This document shows, one piece after another, positions 40,357-48,422 of a DNA stretch of 64,000 nucleotides. Position 1 is the first letter of the stretch, and the number at the start of each line of letters is the position of its first letter. The stretch comes from SZUA-318 sp964412015. GTDB taxonomy: Bacteria > Gemmatimonadota > Gemmatimonadetes > Longimicrobiales > Gaopeijiaceae. The translations under genes were made by a program, and so were the position numbers. The notes below the pieces were generated by a model, which saw nothing but the letters and a program-made list of their open reading frames with translations, was not told the origin of the DNA and searched no databases. The stretch covers positions 1-64,000 of the forward strand of contig CAYPMO010000016.1 of the NCBI GenBank assembly GCA_964412015.1. The letters run 5' to 3'.

Positions 40357-42249
40357 ATGAATTCGACGTCCGAGCGGGACCGGCGCCTGGCCGCCGTCTG
40401 GTTCGCCGACATCGTGGGCTACACGTCGCTCTCGGCCAAAGATGAGGACGCGGCGCTCCAGATCGTTGGGGAATTCCAGCGTCTGGCCCAGGAAGTAGTG
40501 CCGCAGTTCCAGGGCCGCGTGGTGAAGTACATCGGCGACGCGGCCCTCGCCGAGTTCGCCAGCGTGGACGGAGCGCTCCGCTCTGCGCTCACCCTGATGG
40601 AGCGCTTCAACGAGGACGCGACCGTGCGCCAGCACGGCACGACGCTCCGGGTTGGGGTCAACGTGGGCGAGGTCATCACCGCGCCCGACGGCGACATCTA
40701 CGGCGACGGGGTGAACCTGGCGTCGCGCCTCCAATCCCAGGCCGCTCCCGGCCAGGTCGTCGCCAGCGAAGCCGTCCACGCCCAGATCCGCCAGCGCCCG
40801 GTCTTCCGTACGGAGCCGCTCGGAGCGAAGGCCGTGAAGGGCATTTCCGACCCGGTGCGCATCTATGCCGTCACGCTGCTCGAGGCCGGCGAGGGGGTGG
40901 TCCCGGTCGCGGCCCCCGTGCGGCTCGAGCCCATGCCCCGAAAGGCCCTGCCCTGGATCCCGATCGCCCTCGCCGCCGTCGCGGTCGTCGTGGGAATCTT
41001 CCTCCTCCCACCTCTGTTCGCCGGCCGGACGATCCTGGGTCCCCCGACCTTCCCGGTGGTGGAGGGAGGGCTCGATGTGAACGGGGCGATCACGCTCACG
41101 TTCTCCGGCGAGGTGGATCCTGCAACCGCGACGAGTCGCCACGTACGCCTCATGGACGCCTCGGGAGGACCCGTTCCGGCGGAGGTCGCGCTCGGGGCGG
41201 ACAAGCGCTCGGTCACCCTCGATCCGCTCCGTCCTCTCGCCTACGGCACGGGCTACACGCTCGTGGTGAGCGATTCCCTCCTCGGAGCCGACGGCGACCC
41301 GGTGCAGGGTCCGCAGGGCGGACTCGGAGCCTCGTTCGCCATCGCCACGCAGCCCGTTCCCGCAGGTGGGCCCCGACCCACGGTGCGTGTCGCCGAGGGC
41401 TTCGACGCCGACCGGGCGGACCAGCGCGGCCCGATCCCGCTCCGCTTCAGCGAGCCCGTGGACCCCGCGACCGCCAGCGCCGGCGGGATCCGCATGGCCG
41501 GGTCGGACGGCGGCGAGGTGTCCGTCACCCTGCTCTTCACGGACGAGAACCGCGAGGTGCGCGTCGAGCCCACGAGCGCGCTCTCGGCCGGGGCGAGCTA
41601 CGTGGTCCGGATCGACTCCACGGTCACGAGCGCGACCGGCGTCGCGGTGACGCCGGATAGCGTCCCCTTCCGCGTGGTGCCGCGCACGGCGCTGGCCACC
41701 GGGGCCGCCGAGGCCCCGCGGCCCCAGACTGCCGCATCGAGTGGAGGCGCTCCCGCGCCGGCCGGCGGCACGGGCCCGGCCTCGCTCGCGCTCGACATCC
41801 AACCGGATGCGGGCCGCCCGTTCGTGAAGGTCGTGGTGGACGGCGACACGCTGGGGCCGCCGCCGGTCTCCGGGGTTTCCCTCGCCCCGGAGCAGCCGCA
41901 CACGATCGTGGTCGTGGGCACGCCCGAACTCTCGGCGCACTCGATCACGGTCTTCGAGCGGACGGTCACCCCCACGCCCGGTGAGGCCGTCCGGATCGAG
42001 GCCCGGATCATCCCGTTCGGCTCCATCGACGTGGTGTCGGAGCCTCGCGGCATCGTGTTCATCAACGGCCGCCAGGTCGGCCGAACGCCCGTGGCCGGCA
42101 TCCCGGTGATGGCCGGGCGCGTTCACCGGATCGAGATCCGTCCGCTGCCGGCCGATGCCCGCCGCGTAGGTGTGTTCACGGGCGAGTTCCGCGTGGCCCC
42201 GTTCGAGTGGAAGTCGCTCGGCCGCGTGACCCTCCCGCCGAGGGGATAG
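40357..42249 (+). CDS. Membrane class III adenylate/guanylate cyclase with Ig-like and PEGA sensor domains
   Basis: 630 residues. The catalytic domain is at the N-terminus (about 10-165): metal Asp18 in VWFADIVGYTSLS, Asp61 in KYIGDAALAEF with Lys57 as likely base-specifying residue, Asp113 in DIYGDGVNLASRL and the transition-state Asn120 and Arg124. One membrane helix follows (about 200-221). The exported half has two bacterial Ig-like (Big_5) domains with FSGEVDPATATS and FSEPVDPATASA, a Pro/Ala linker, then a PEGA domain (VVSEPRGIVFINGRQVGRTP). The topology is cytoplasmic cyclase plus periplasmic sensor, converting an envelope signal to cAMP. The two Ig-like domains are related to each other, so they probably arose by duplication. 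A role beside the sucrose operon is not proven. Confidence 0.85.
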   Translation: MNSTSERDRRLAAVWFADIVGYTSLSAKDEDAALQIVGEFQRLAQEVVPQFQGRVVKYIGDAALAEFASVDGALRSALTLMERFNEDATVRQHGTTLRVGVNVGEVITAPDGDIYGDGVNLASRLQSQAAPGQVVASEAVHAQIRQRPVFRTEPLGAKAVKGISDPVRIYAVTLLEAGEGVVPVAAPVRLEPMPRKALPWIPIALAAVAVVVGIFLLPPLFAGRTILGPPTFPVVEGGLDVNGAITLTFSGEVDPATATSRHVRLMDASGGPVPAEVALGADKRSVTLDPLRPLAYGTGYTLVVSDSLLGADGDPVQGPQGGLGASFAIATQPVPAGGPRPTVRVAEGFDADRADQRGPIPLRFSEPVDPATASAGGIRMAGSDGGEVSVTLLFTDENREVRVEPTSALSAGASYVVRIDSTVTSATGVAVTPDSVPFRVVPRTALATGAAEAPRPQTAASSGGAPAPAGGTGPASLALDIQPDAGRPFVKVVVDGDTLGPPPVSGVSLAPEQPHTIVVVGTPELSAHSITVFERTVTPTPGEAVRIEARIIPFGSIDVVSEPRGIVFINGRQVGRTPVAGIPVMAGRVHRIEIRPLPADARRVGVFTGEFRVAPFEWKSLGRVTLPPRG

Positions 42250-42340
42250 GCGGCAGGCGGCCGGCGCGGCGTCGCCGATGCGCACACGCGCGTCGTTCCC
42301 TACTTTGCGGAAGCGACCTCGATCCCCCGAGTTGGCCGCG

Positions 42341-45300
42341 ATGACATCCCCGATCCGCATCGTCAGCCTCGTGCTGCTCCTCGCTGCGCACGGAGCAACG
42401 TCGCCCCCCCACGCCCCCGCTCAACCCATCGCCAAGGCGAGCTTCCTCGCGGAGGGTTCCTGGGAGCTTCCCTCGACGGGCGCCGGCGCGCTCGAGCGGC
42501 CCAGATCGGTGGCCTGGGCGACGGGGGACCGGATCCACGTCGCGGACGAGCGCGGCACGGTCGCGGTCTTCGACGCGGCGGGGTCGCTCCTGCGGACCTA
42601 CGGAGACGGCAGCCTGAAGAAGGTCGCCTCGCTCGCGGTCGACGCCGCCGGCCGGGCCTACGTGCTGGACGTCGATCAGAAGTCCGTACTCGTCTTCGAC
42701 GAGGACGGGAACGTGATCCACAGGGTCGGGTCCGGAGGTGGGTCCGCCGGACGGCTCGACGAGCCGGCGGACGTCGCGGTGGACGCGGGAAGCAGAGTCT
42801 ACGTCCTCGACCGCGGCCGCCGCGGTGTGCAGGTCTTCGCGCTGGACGGGACGTTCCTGCACGACATCGCGCTCCCGCTGGACGTGAAGAACCCGTGCGC
42901 GCTCGGCGTAGCGACCTCGGGCGCCGTCTTCGTCGCGGACAAGGACGCGCCCGGAAGCCTCGTCCGCCTCCCCAACCTGATCGAAGCTCTCGCGCTCGCC
43001 GGCGGGCCGCCGCCGAGCGCGGAGCGCATGCAGCTACGTTCCGCCGACGTGCGCGAGCCCGTCGCCGTGGTGGCGACGCCGACCGGCACGGTGGCCGTCG
43101 GGGACCGGGAGAGCGGCGTGCTCTGGTGTGCCGACGCCACGGGAGAGCCGGCCGTGGGGTCCGACGACCGCCTCTACGGAGGCAAGGGGTCGGGCCGCGG
43201 GTCGTTCCGGAGGCTGGCCGACATGACGCTGGCCGGCACGGACGAGATGGTCCTGCTCGACTCGGAGGTGAGGAAGATCGAGCGCATCCGACTCGTCCTG
43301 GAAGAGAATCGCACGACCCAGGAGGCGCTGGACTACCCGGTCCTGATCCAGTCTGTCGAGGCCGGGCTCGAGGGGAGCATCCTCGCCACGGCCTCGCGGG
43401 CGGGAGGTACCGAGTGGTACGCCGTCGCCGACCGGGAGGGCCGCGGCCTCCGCGTGGTCGAGGCCCGCATGGCGGAGCGGACCGGCGTCTTCGGAGAGCG
43501 GATCCGCGTGCCGGAGGCGATGAGCGGCGCCGTGATCCACGATCTCGCCCCCGTAGTGGAGCGGGTCGGCGGCGTGGCCGTGAACGACACCCTCCTCGTG
43601 GCGACGGAGCCCCGCCGGAACCGCTTCCACGTCGTGGACCTGCGCACCGACGCGGTGATCGGCGCGTTCGGGCATGAATACTCCGATGACCGCCGTCTGC
43701 GCGGTCCGGAAGGTGTCGCGCTGTTCCCCGACGGGCGCATCGCGGTCGCGGACCGGGGCAACGACCGCATCGCGGTGTTCAGCGCGGACGTCGCCACCCT
43801 CCTGGGCACCTACGCGCTGCCCAAGGCCAAGGGCGTCACGATCTCGCCCGACGGCAGGATGTTCGCGTGGGACGAAGACGGCCTCCAGGCGGGTGAGATT
43901 TCCCTCACCGGCGGCGCACTCGCGCCGCTTCCGCCGTCCGTGGTGGGAGCGGGCGTAGCGGCCCTCACCGTGGATGGCGCCGGGAACCTCTACGCGTTGC
44001 GCCGCGAGTCGGGACGCATCGCGATCCTGGACGCCGCGTTGGACCGCGTGCTCGCCCGCGTCGGCTCCGAGGAAGGGCTGGAAAAAGGAGACCACCTGAC
44101 CGTGGACGCGGACGGAAACATCTACGCGACCAGCCTCGAACGCGGCGAGACGTCCGTCGTGCGGTGGGGTGTCGAGGTCCCGCCCGTCGCATCGCTGACC
44201 GCCGCGTGGGAGCCCGATGCCGCGATCCTGCGCTGGAGCGAGGTTCCAGGCTCGTTCGTGACCGGGTACCAGGTCGAGGGCGCATCCTCCGCCGACGGTC
44301 CATGGTCGCGCGTGGCGGTGACCGAGCGGACCGAAGCCGACGTGCGGGACCCGGCGATCACGCGCTACCGCGTCTCCTCTCGGACGATCTCGGGCGCCGT
44401 GGGCGCGCCCTCTCCGGTCGTCCCCGTCCTCCACCTCGCCGCCGCGGACGCGCTGCGCGCTGGACGATGGGACGAGGCGCGGCGGCGGGCGCTCGAGGCG
44501 CTGGGCACCGTGGAAGGTGGAGCGGCGAGCGTCTCCGCCGCCGTGACCGAGGCGCTCGCCTGGGAGGGGTTCGTCGCCGCTCACGAGCTGGAAGACTGCG
44601 CGGACGTGCTCGCGTGGCAGGAACGCTTGGGCGGAAGCATCCCGGCGGGCGCGGGATTCGACCACGCGCGGCGGCTCGCCGACGCGCTCCGGAAGCAGAA
44701 CGATATCGGTGCGGCCACGACGCGCGCCCTCGAGGCGCTCGACCTGGCCGCGGCGGCGCCCGCGACCGCCCCGCGAGAGCAGGTGGCGGCGCTGCGGGAG
44801 ACTGTCTTCGCGGACGGCGCCGGGCTCGGCCTCTGGGACCGGGTCGCGACGGTCGGGGAGGATATGCTGCGGGACGCCCCCGAGCGCGCGACGGACGTGC
44901 CGTTCGTCGAGGCACTCACGATCGCACACCTCAAGGCGGGGTCCGCCGGCCGCGCCACCGAGCTGCTCGACCGGCTGCTGGCTGCAGGCGGGTCGGAGGC
45001 TCCTTCGCGCTCGCTCCTCGTCCTCTCGCTCATGGCCGCGGCCGCGCGCGAGGACTTCGCGCGCGCAGAGGAGCTGGCGGCCACGCTCGGGGACAGCATC
45101 CCCCGAGCGCTCTGGGTGGACTACGAGGAGACGATGGCCCGCGTGTGGCTCCGTACGGGGAAGCTGGCCGAGGCGCGGGCCGAGATCCTCTCCCTGCTCG
45201 GTGAGACTGGTGAGCCCGGGGCCGTAGCCGATCCGGCCGTGCGAAGCACGGTCCTGTCCGTGTTCGGCGGGTCCGTGGAAGCCGGCCAGACGCCCGACGC

Positions 45301-45721
45301 CCGGGCCATGCTCGACAGCATCGTCTCGGTCATGCCGGAGGGCCTGGCCGAGGTCCGCTCCGAGCTCCTCTCGGCGACGGACTCCGTGGAGGCCATCGCC
45401 GACACGAGAGCCAAGCTCGGCGAAGGCATCGGCTACTTCCGGGACGCGCTCTTCCGGGACGCCCTCCGGTTCTTCCAGGCCGCCGACGCGAGGACCGACC
45501 TGGACGTGGACCAGCGCTTGATCGTGAAGGAGATCCTGTCCGCCGTGTTCTACTCGCTCGGGCGGACCGACGACGCCGACGAGATCTTCCGGGGCCTCTT
45601 CGCGGTGGACCCGGACTTCCATCTCGATGTTCACCTGGAGAAGGTGAACCGACTCTACGGCCTCACGATCTTCACCGAGGAGATGCTGGTCCGGTTCCGC
45701 GACCTCGGGCCGATCATGTAG
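42341..45721 (+). CDS. Large exported NHL-propeller and TPR protein
   Basis: 1126 residues. The start at ATG 42341, 21 codons inside the longest frame, gives a signal peptide (MTSPIRIVSLVLLLAAHGAT) and puts a TACTTTGC element 40 bases upstream. Residues about 25-590 are NHL-type propeller repeats (PRSVAWATGDRIHVADERG, PADVAVDAGSRVYVLDRGRR, PEGVALFPDGRIAVADRGND); a fibronectin-III-like domain follows (about 620-700; AAWEPDAAILRWSEVPGSFV). Residues about 710-1126 are helical TPR-like repeats with LRFFQAADARTDLDVDQRL and a YSLGRTDDADEIFRGLFAVDPDFH tail. It resembles the NHL/TPR proteins seen near type 9-like or envelope complexes, a likely scaffold. No catalytic motif. Confidence 0.65.
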   Translation: MTSPIRIVSLVLLLAAHGATSPPHAPAQPIAKASFLAEGSWELPSTGAGALERPRSVAWATGDRIHVADERGTVAVFDAAGSLLRTYGDGSLKKVASLAVDAAGRAYVLDVDQKSVLVFDEDGNVIHRVGSGGGSAGRLDEPADVAVDAGSRVYVLDRGRRGVQVFALDGTFLHDIALPLDVKNPCALGVATSGAVFVADKDAPGSLVRLPNLIEALALAGGPPPSAERMQLRSADVREPVAVVATPTGTVAVGDRESGVLWCADATGEPAVGSDDRLYGGKGSGRGSFRRLADMTLAGTDEMVLLDSEVRKIERIRLVLEENRTTQEALDYPVLIQSVEAGLEGSILATASRAGGTEWYAVADREGRGLRVVEARMAERTGVFGERIRVPEAMSGAVIHDLAPVVERVGGVAVNDTLLVATEPRRNRFHVVDLRTDAVIGAFGHEYSDDRRLRGPEGVALFPDGRIAVADRGNDRIAVFSADVATLLGTYALPKAKGVTISPDGRMFAWDEDGLQAGEISLTGGALAPLPPSVVGAGVAALTVDGAGNLYALRRESGRIAILDAALDRVLARVGSEEGLEKGDHLTVDADGNIYATSLERGETSVVRWGVEVPPVASLTAAWEPDAAILRWSEVPGSFVTGYQVEGASSADGPWSRVAVTERTEADVRDPAITRYRVSSRTISGAVGAPSPVVPVLHLAAADALRAGRWDEARRRALEALGTVEGGAASVSAAVTEALAWEGFVAAHELEDCADVLAWQERLGGSIPAGAGFDHARRLADALRKQNDIGAATTRALEALDLAAAAPATAPREQVAALRETVFADGAGLGLWDRVATVGEDMLRDAPERATDVPFVEALTIAHLKAGSAGRATELLDRLLAAGGSEAPSRSLLVLSLMAAAAREDFARAEELAATLGDSIPRALWVDYEETMARVWLRTGKLAEARAEILSLLGETGEPGAVADPAVRSTVLSVFGGSVEAGQTPDARAMLDSIVSVMPEGLAEVRSELLSATDSVEAIADTRAKLGEGIGYFRDALFRDALRFFQAADARTDLDVDQRLIVKEILSAVFYSLGRTDDADEIFRGLFAVDPDFHLDVHLEKVNRLYGLTIFTEEMLVRFRDLGPIM

Positions 45722-45796
45722 CCGGAGGACCCGTCGCTCTCACGGCGGTGGTGGGTGCGCAAGCCGTGGGGTGTCCGGTTGCAGGAGTCTGAACGT

Positions 45797-45826
45797 CGCT
45801 TCATCCGCACCTCATCAACGCTTCAT
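45797..45826 (+). repeat. Three direct 8-bp repeats at an exact 11-bp period upstream of cusCBA
   Basis: CGCTTCAT (45797-45804), CACCTCAT (45808-45815) and CGCTTCAT (45819-45826) follow each other every 11 bp. Read as 7-mers with four-base spacers (CTTCATC, CCTCATC, CTTCATG) they have the layout of pho-box-type sites bound head-to-tail by OmpR/PhoB-family response regulators. They end 28 bases before the efflux ATG at 45855 or 64 before the alternative at 45891, so they probably control the operon. A nearby sensor/regulator pair was not found. Confidence 0.55.
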
Positions 45827-45854
45827 GTGCCGGCCGTGAGCTTGCGTCATCCAC

Positions 45855-47189
45855 ATGACGCACCCGTTCGGAAGACGACACGTGAAGACGATGCTCACGC
45901 CCCTTCTCGCGCTCCTGTCGACCACGGGAGCCCTCCACGGGCCGCCCGCCGCGGGGACGGCGGTTCCGGCCGACAGCCTCCGGCTGGGTGAGGTGCTCGA
46001 GCTGGCCGAGACACGCAATCCGGGCTTCCGGGCGTTGCGGGCCGCCGCGCGGGCGGCCGCCTATCGCGAGCCGGAGGCCTCTACGCTGCCCGATCCTGCC
46101 TTCCAGATCGGCGTCATGAACTTCGGGTTGCCGGGCCTCGACACCGACATGCCGACCTCGATGGCGCCGTCCGTCCAGGTGACGCAGATGATCCCCTTCC
46201 CCGGCAAGCTCTCCCTGAGAGGGGACATCGCGGCGTACGGGACCGGCATGGCCGAGTCCGGCGCGAGCGAGGCCTGGTGGGACGTGCGCGGCCGGGTCTC
46301 GGCCATGTTCTACGACATCTACTCCCTCGATCGCCGGATCGAGGTCATGCGCTCCACGCTGGCCCTGCTGCGGGATTTCCAGCAGGTGGCCAAAGCGATC
46401 TACGCCTCGGGCATGGGCCGCCAGGCGGACGTCCTCCGCGCCGATGTGGAGGTCGCGCGCATGGACGCGGACATCCGGACGATGGAGGCGATGCGGACCG
46501 CCACGGCCGCCCGCCTCAACGTAATGCTCGACCGTCCTGCCGAGACGACCGTCCCTTCCCCGGCGCTCGGAGGCCTGCCCCTGGAGGTGCCGGCGCGAGA
46601 GACGCTCCTGGCGTGGGCGAAGGAGACGCGCCCGATGCTCGAGCGCGGGCGTCTCGGGGTCGCGCAAGCCGAGAAGCGGAGTGAGCTCGCGCGCAGCCAG
46701 ATCTGGCCGGATCTCATGGTCGCATTCCAGTACGGGCAGCGGGGTGGAGCCATGGGTACGGAGCGTATGGGGAGTGCGATGCTGGGCTTCAGCATCCCCC
46801 TGCACGCAGGAAAGCGCCAGCTCGCCATGCGGGACGAGGCGGAGGCCATGGAACGCGTGGCGGAGGCGGAGTTGGGCAGCATGGAGGCCGAGGTGGACGC
46901 GCGCGTCGCCGAACTGTTGGCCGAGCTCGAGCGCGCGCGCACGCTCGCGGCGCTCTATCGGGACGAGGTGATTCCCGAGGCTCGCGCGAACGTGGAGTCG
47001 GCGTTCAGCTCCTACCGGGTCGGCAGCGTCGACTTCATGACGTTGGTCGACGCGCAGATGACCGTGAATCGATACGAGGGCGAGCTCTACGAGCTCCTCG
47101 GCGAATACGGCAAGGCCGTGGCGGGCCTCGAGTCCGCCGTGGGCCGCGCCCTTCCGAGAACAGGCCGGCTCCTTGCGGAGGCACGATGA
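45855..47189 (+). CDS. cusC: Outer-membrane efflux protein, TolC/CusC-like
   Basis: 444 residues from ATG 45855; an internal ATG at 45891 would start directly at the signal peptide (MLTPLLALLSTTGALHG) and may be the real one. The OEP family is seen in two halves: RLGEVLELAETRNPGFRALR opening helix, then long amphipathic coiled-coil helices (ADVEVARMDADIRTMEAMR; EAEVDARVAELLAELERART) and strand pairs (PDPAFQIGVMNFG, FSIPLHAGKRQLAM). SSYRVGSVDFMTLVDAQMTV near the end is the usual family signature. It forms the trimer channel through periplasm and outer membrane for the RND pump encoded downstream; the next start lies inside its stop (ATGA). It lacks the lipobox seen in E. coli CusC. Confidence 0.85.
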   Translation: MTHPFGRRHVKTMLTPLLALLSTTGALHGPPAAGTAVPADSLRLGEVLELAETRNPGFRALRAAARAAAYREPEASTLPDPAFQIGVMNFGLPGLDTDMPTSMAPSVQVTQMIPFPGKLSLRGDIAAYGTGMAESGASEAWWDVRGRVSAMFYDIYSLDRRIEVMRSTLALLRDFQQVAKAIYASGMGRQADVLRADVEVARMDADIRTMEAMRTATAARLNVMLDRPAETTVPSPALGGLPLEVPARETLLAWAKETRPMLERGRLGVAQAEKRSELARSQIWPDLMVAFQYGQRGGAMGTERMGSAMLGFSIPLHAGKRQLAMRDEAEAMERVAEAELGSMEAEVDARVAELLAELERARTLAALYRDEVIPEARANVESAFSSYRVGSVDFMTLVDAQMTVNRYEGELYELLGEYGKAVAGLESAVGRALPRTGRLLAEAR

Positions 47190-48409
47190 ACCCCAAGAAA
47201 CAGATCCTGCTGAGCGTCGGCATCGTCCTGGCCTCCATAGCCCTGGTCGCGTTCCGCATCGGGACGGGTGGACAGGAAGAGGCAGCGACCGATGGCATGC
47301 GGGGCCACGATCATGCCGCGATGGCTGCCGTAGGAGGCGAGCGGAGGCCGGTCCGCCTGGACGCGGAGGACGCGCGTCGCATCGGTGTCGTGTACGCGAC
47401 CGTGGAGCGGAAGCCGCTCCCGCTCTTCGTGGAGGCGGTCGGGACCGTCGTCTACGATGAGACGCGCCTGACGACAGTCGGTCCGAAGGTCGCGGGCTGG
47501 GTGGAGGCGCTGTACGTGGACTTCACGGGCGCGCCGGTGGAGGCCGGCCAGCCCCTGATGGACCTATACGGTCCCGCGCTCGTGTCGGCCCAGGAGGAGC
47601 TCGTGCTCGCGGCCCGCCTCGCGAGGAACGCCGGCGCGGGCAGGGCGTCCGAGAACGCCCAGGAACTGCTTCGCTCGGCCCGGCGCCGGTTGGCCTACTG
47701 GGACATCCCGCAGGAGGAGATCCGTCGGATCGAGGAGTCGGGCGAGCCCACCAAGACGCTCACCCTCCGGGCTCCGGCCTCGGGCATCGTGGTCGAGAAG
47801 AACGTGGTCGAGGGGGACCGGATCATGCCCGGCATGACGGTCTATCGGATCGCCGATCTGTCGCATGTGTGGATCGAGGGCGACGTGTTCGAGAAGGACC
47901 TCGCGCTCGTCGACGAGGGTCAGGAGGCCTCAATCTCCTTCCAGGCGTACCCGGGCAAGACGTTCACCGGGCACGTGACGTACGTGCATCCCACTGTCTC
48001 CGTGCAGGCGCGCACCGCCCGGATCCGGGTCGAGCTGCCGAATCCGTCGCTCGAGCTGAAGCCGGGGATGTACGCCGAGATCCGCCTGGACATCCCGCAG
48101 GCGGCGCCGTCGCTCGTCGTGCCGCGCAGCGCCGTGATCGCGACGGGCGAGCGGGCCATCGTCTTCGTCCAGGCGGCGGACGGCTCGTGGGTGCCGCGGG
48201 AGGTCCGCATGGGCCGGACCTCGGGAGCGCTTCAGGAGCTGCTCGCCGGCGTGAGCGAGGGCGAACGCGTGGTGTCCTCCGGGGCCTTCCTCGTAGACGC
48301 CGAGTCGAACCTCGGTCAGATGGCGATGCCGGGCATGGACACGGGCGCGCCCGCCGACGAGGGAAGGGAGGTGCCGGACCCCTCCGCGCATCAGGGACAT
48401 GGCGGCTGA
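47186..48409 (+). CDS. cusB: RND periplasmic adaptor, CusB/CzcB-like
   Basis: 407 residues, anchored by an N-terminal hydrophobic segment (about 8-25) and carrying a His/Met-rich stretch right after it (MRGHDHAAMAA) that could hold metal. The adaptor domains follow: GTVVYDETRLTTVGPKVAGW (barrel-sandwich hybrid), the alpha-hairpin (VSAQEELVLAARLARNA), the second half of the hybrid APASGIVVEKNVVEGDRI, then beta-barrel and membrane-proximal domains (ELPNPSLELKPGMYAEI). The C-terminus is again Met/His-rich (MAMPGMDTG, HQGHGG). It collects Cu(I) or Ag(I) in the periplasm and links CusA to CusC. It is co-translated with both neighbours. Confidence 0.87.
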   Translation: MNPKKQILLSVGIVLASIALVAFRIGTGGQEEAATDGMRGHDHAAMAAVGGERRPVRLDAEDARRIGVVYATVERKPLPLFVEAVGTVVYDETRLTTVGPKVAGWVEALYVDFTGAPVEAGQPLMDLYGPALVSAQEELVLAARLARNAGAGRASENAQELLRSARRRLAYWDIPQEEIRRIEESGEPTKTLTLRAPASGIVVEKNVVEGDRIMPGMTVYRIADLSHVWIEGDVFEKDLALVDEGQEASISFQAYPGKTFTGHVTYVHPTVSVQARTARIRVELPNPSLELKPGMYAEIRLDIPQAAPSLVVPRSAVIATGERAIVFVQAADGSWVPREVRMGRTSGALQELLAGVSEGERVVSSGAFLVDAESNLGQMAMPGMDTGAPADEGREVPDPSAHQGHGG

Positions 48410-48422
48410 GGACGACGAGGCG

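Noticed and set aside
43034..45634. 866-codon antisense frame under the NHL/TPR gene
   Set aside because: No recognisable domain, His/Arg-rich shadow; the sense frame has propeller repeats and a signal peptide.
45797..45826. CRISPR-like short repeats upstream of cusC
   Set aside because: Repeat units are 8 bp with 3-bp spacers, far too short for a CRISPR array; read instead as a regulator site.
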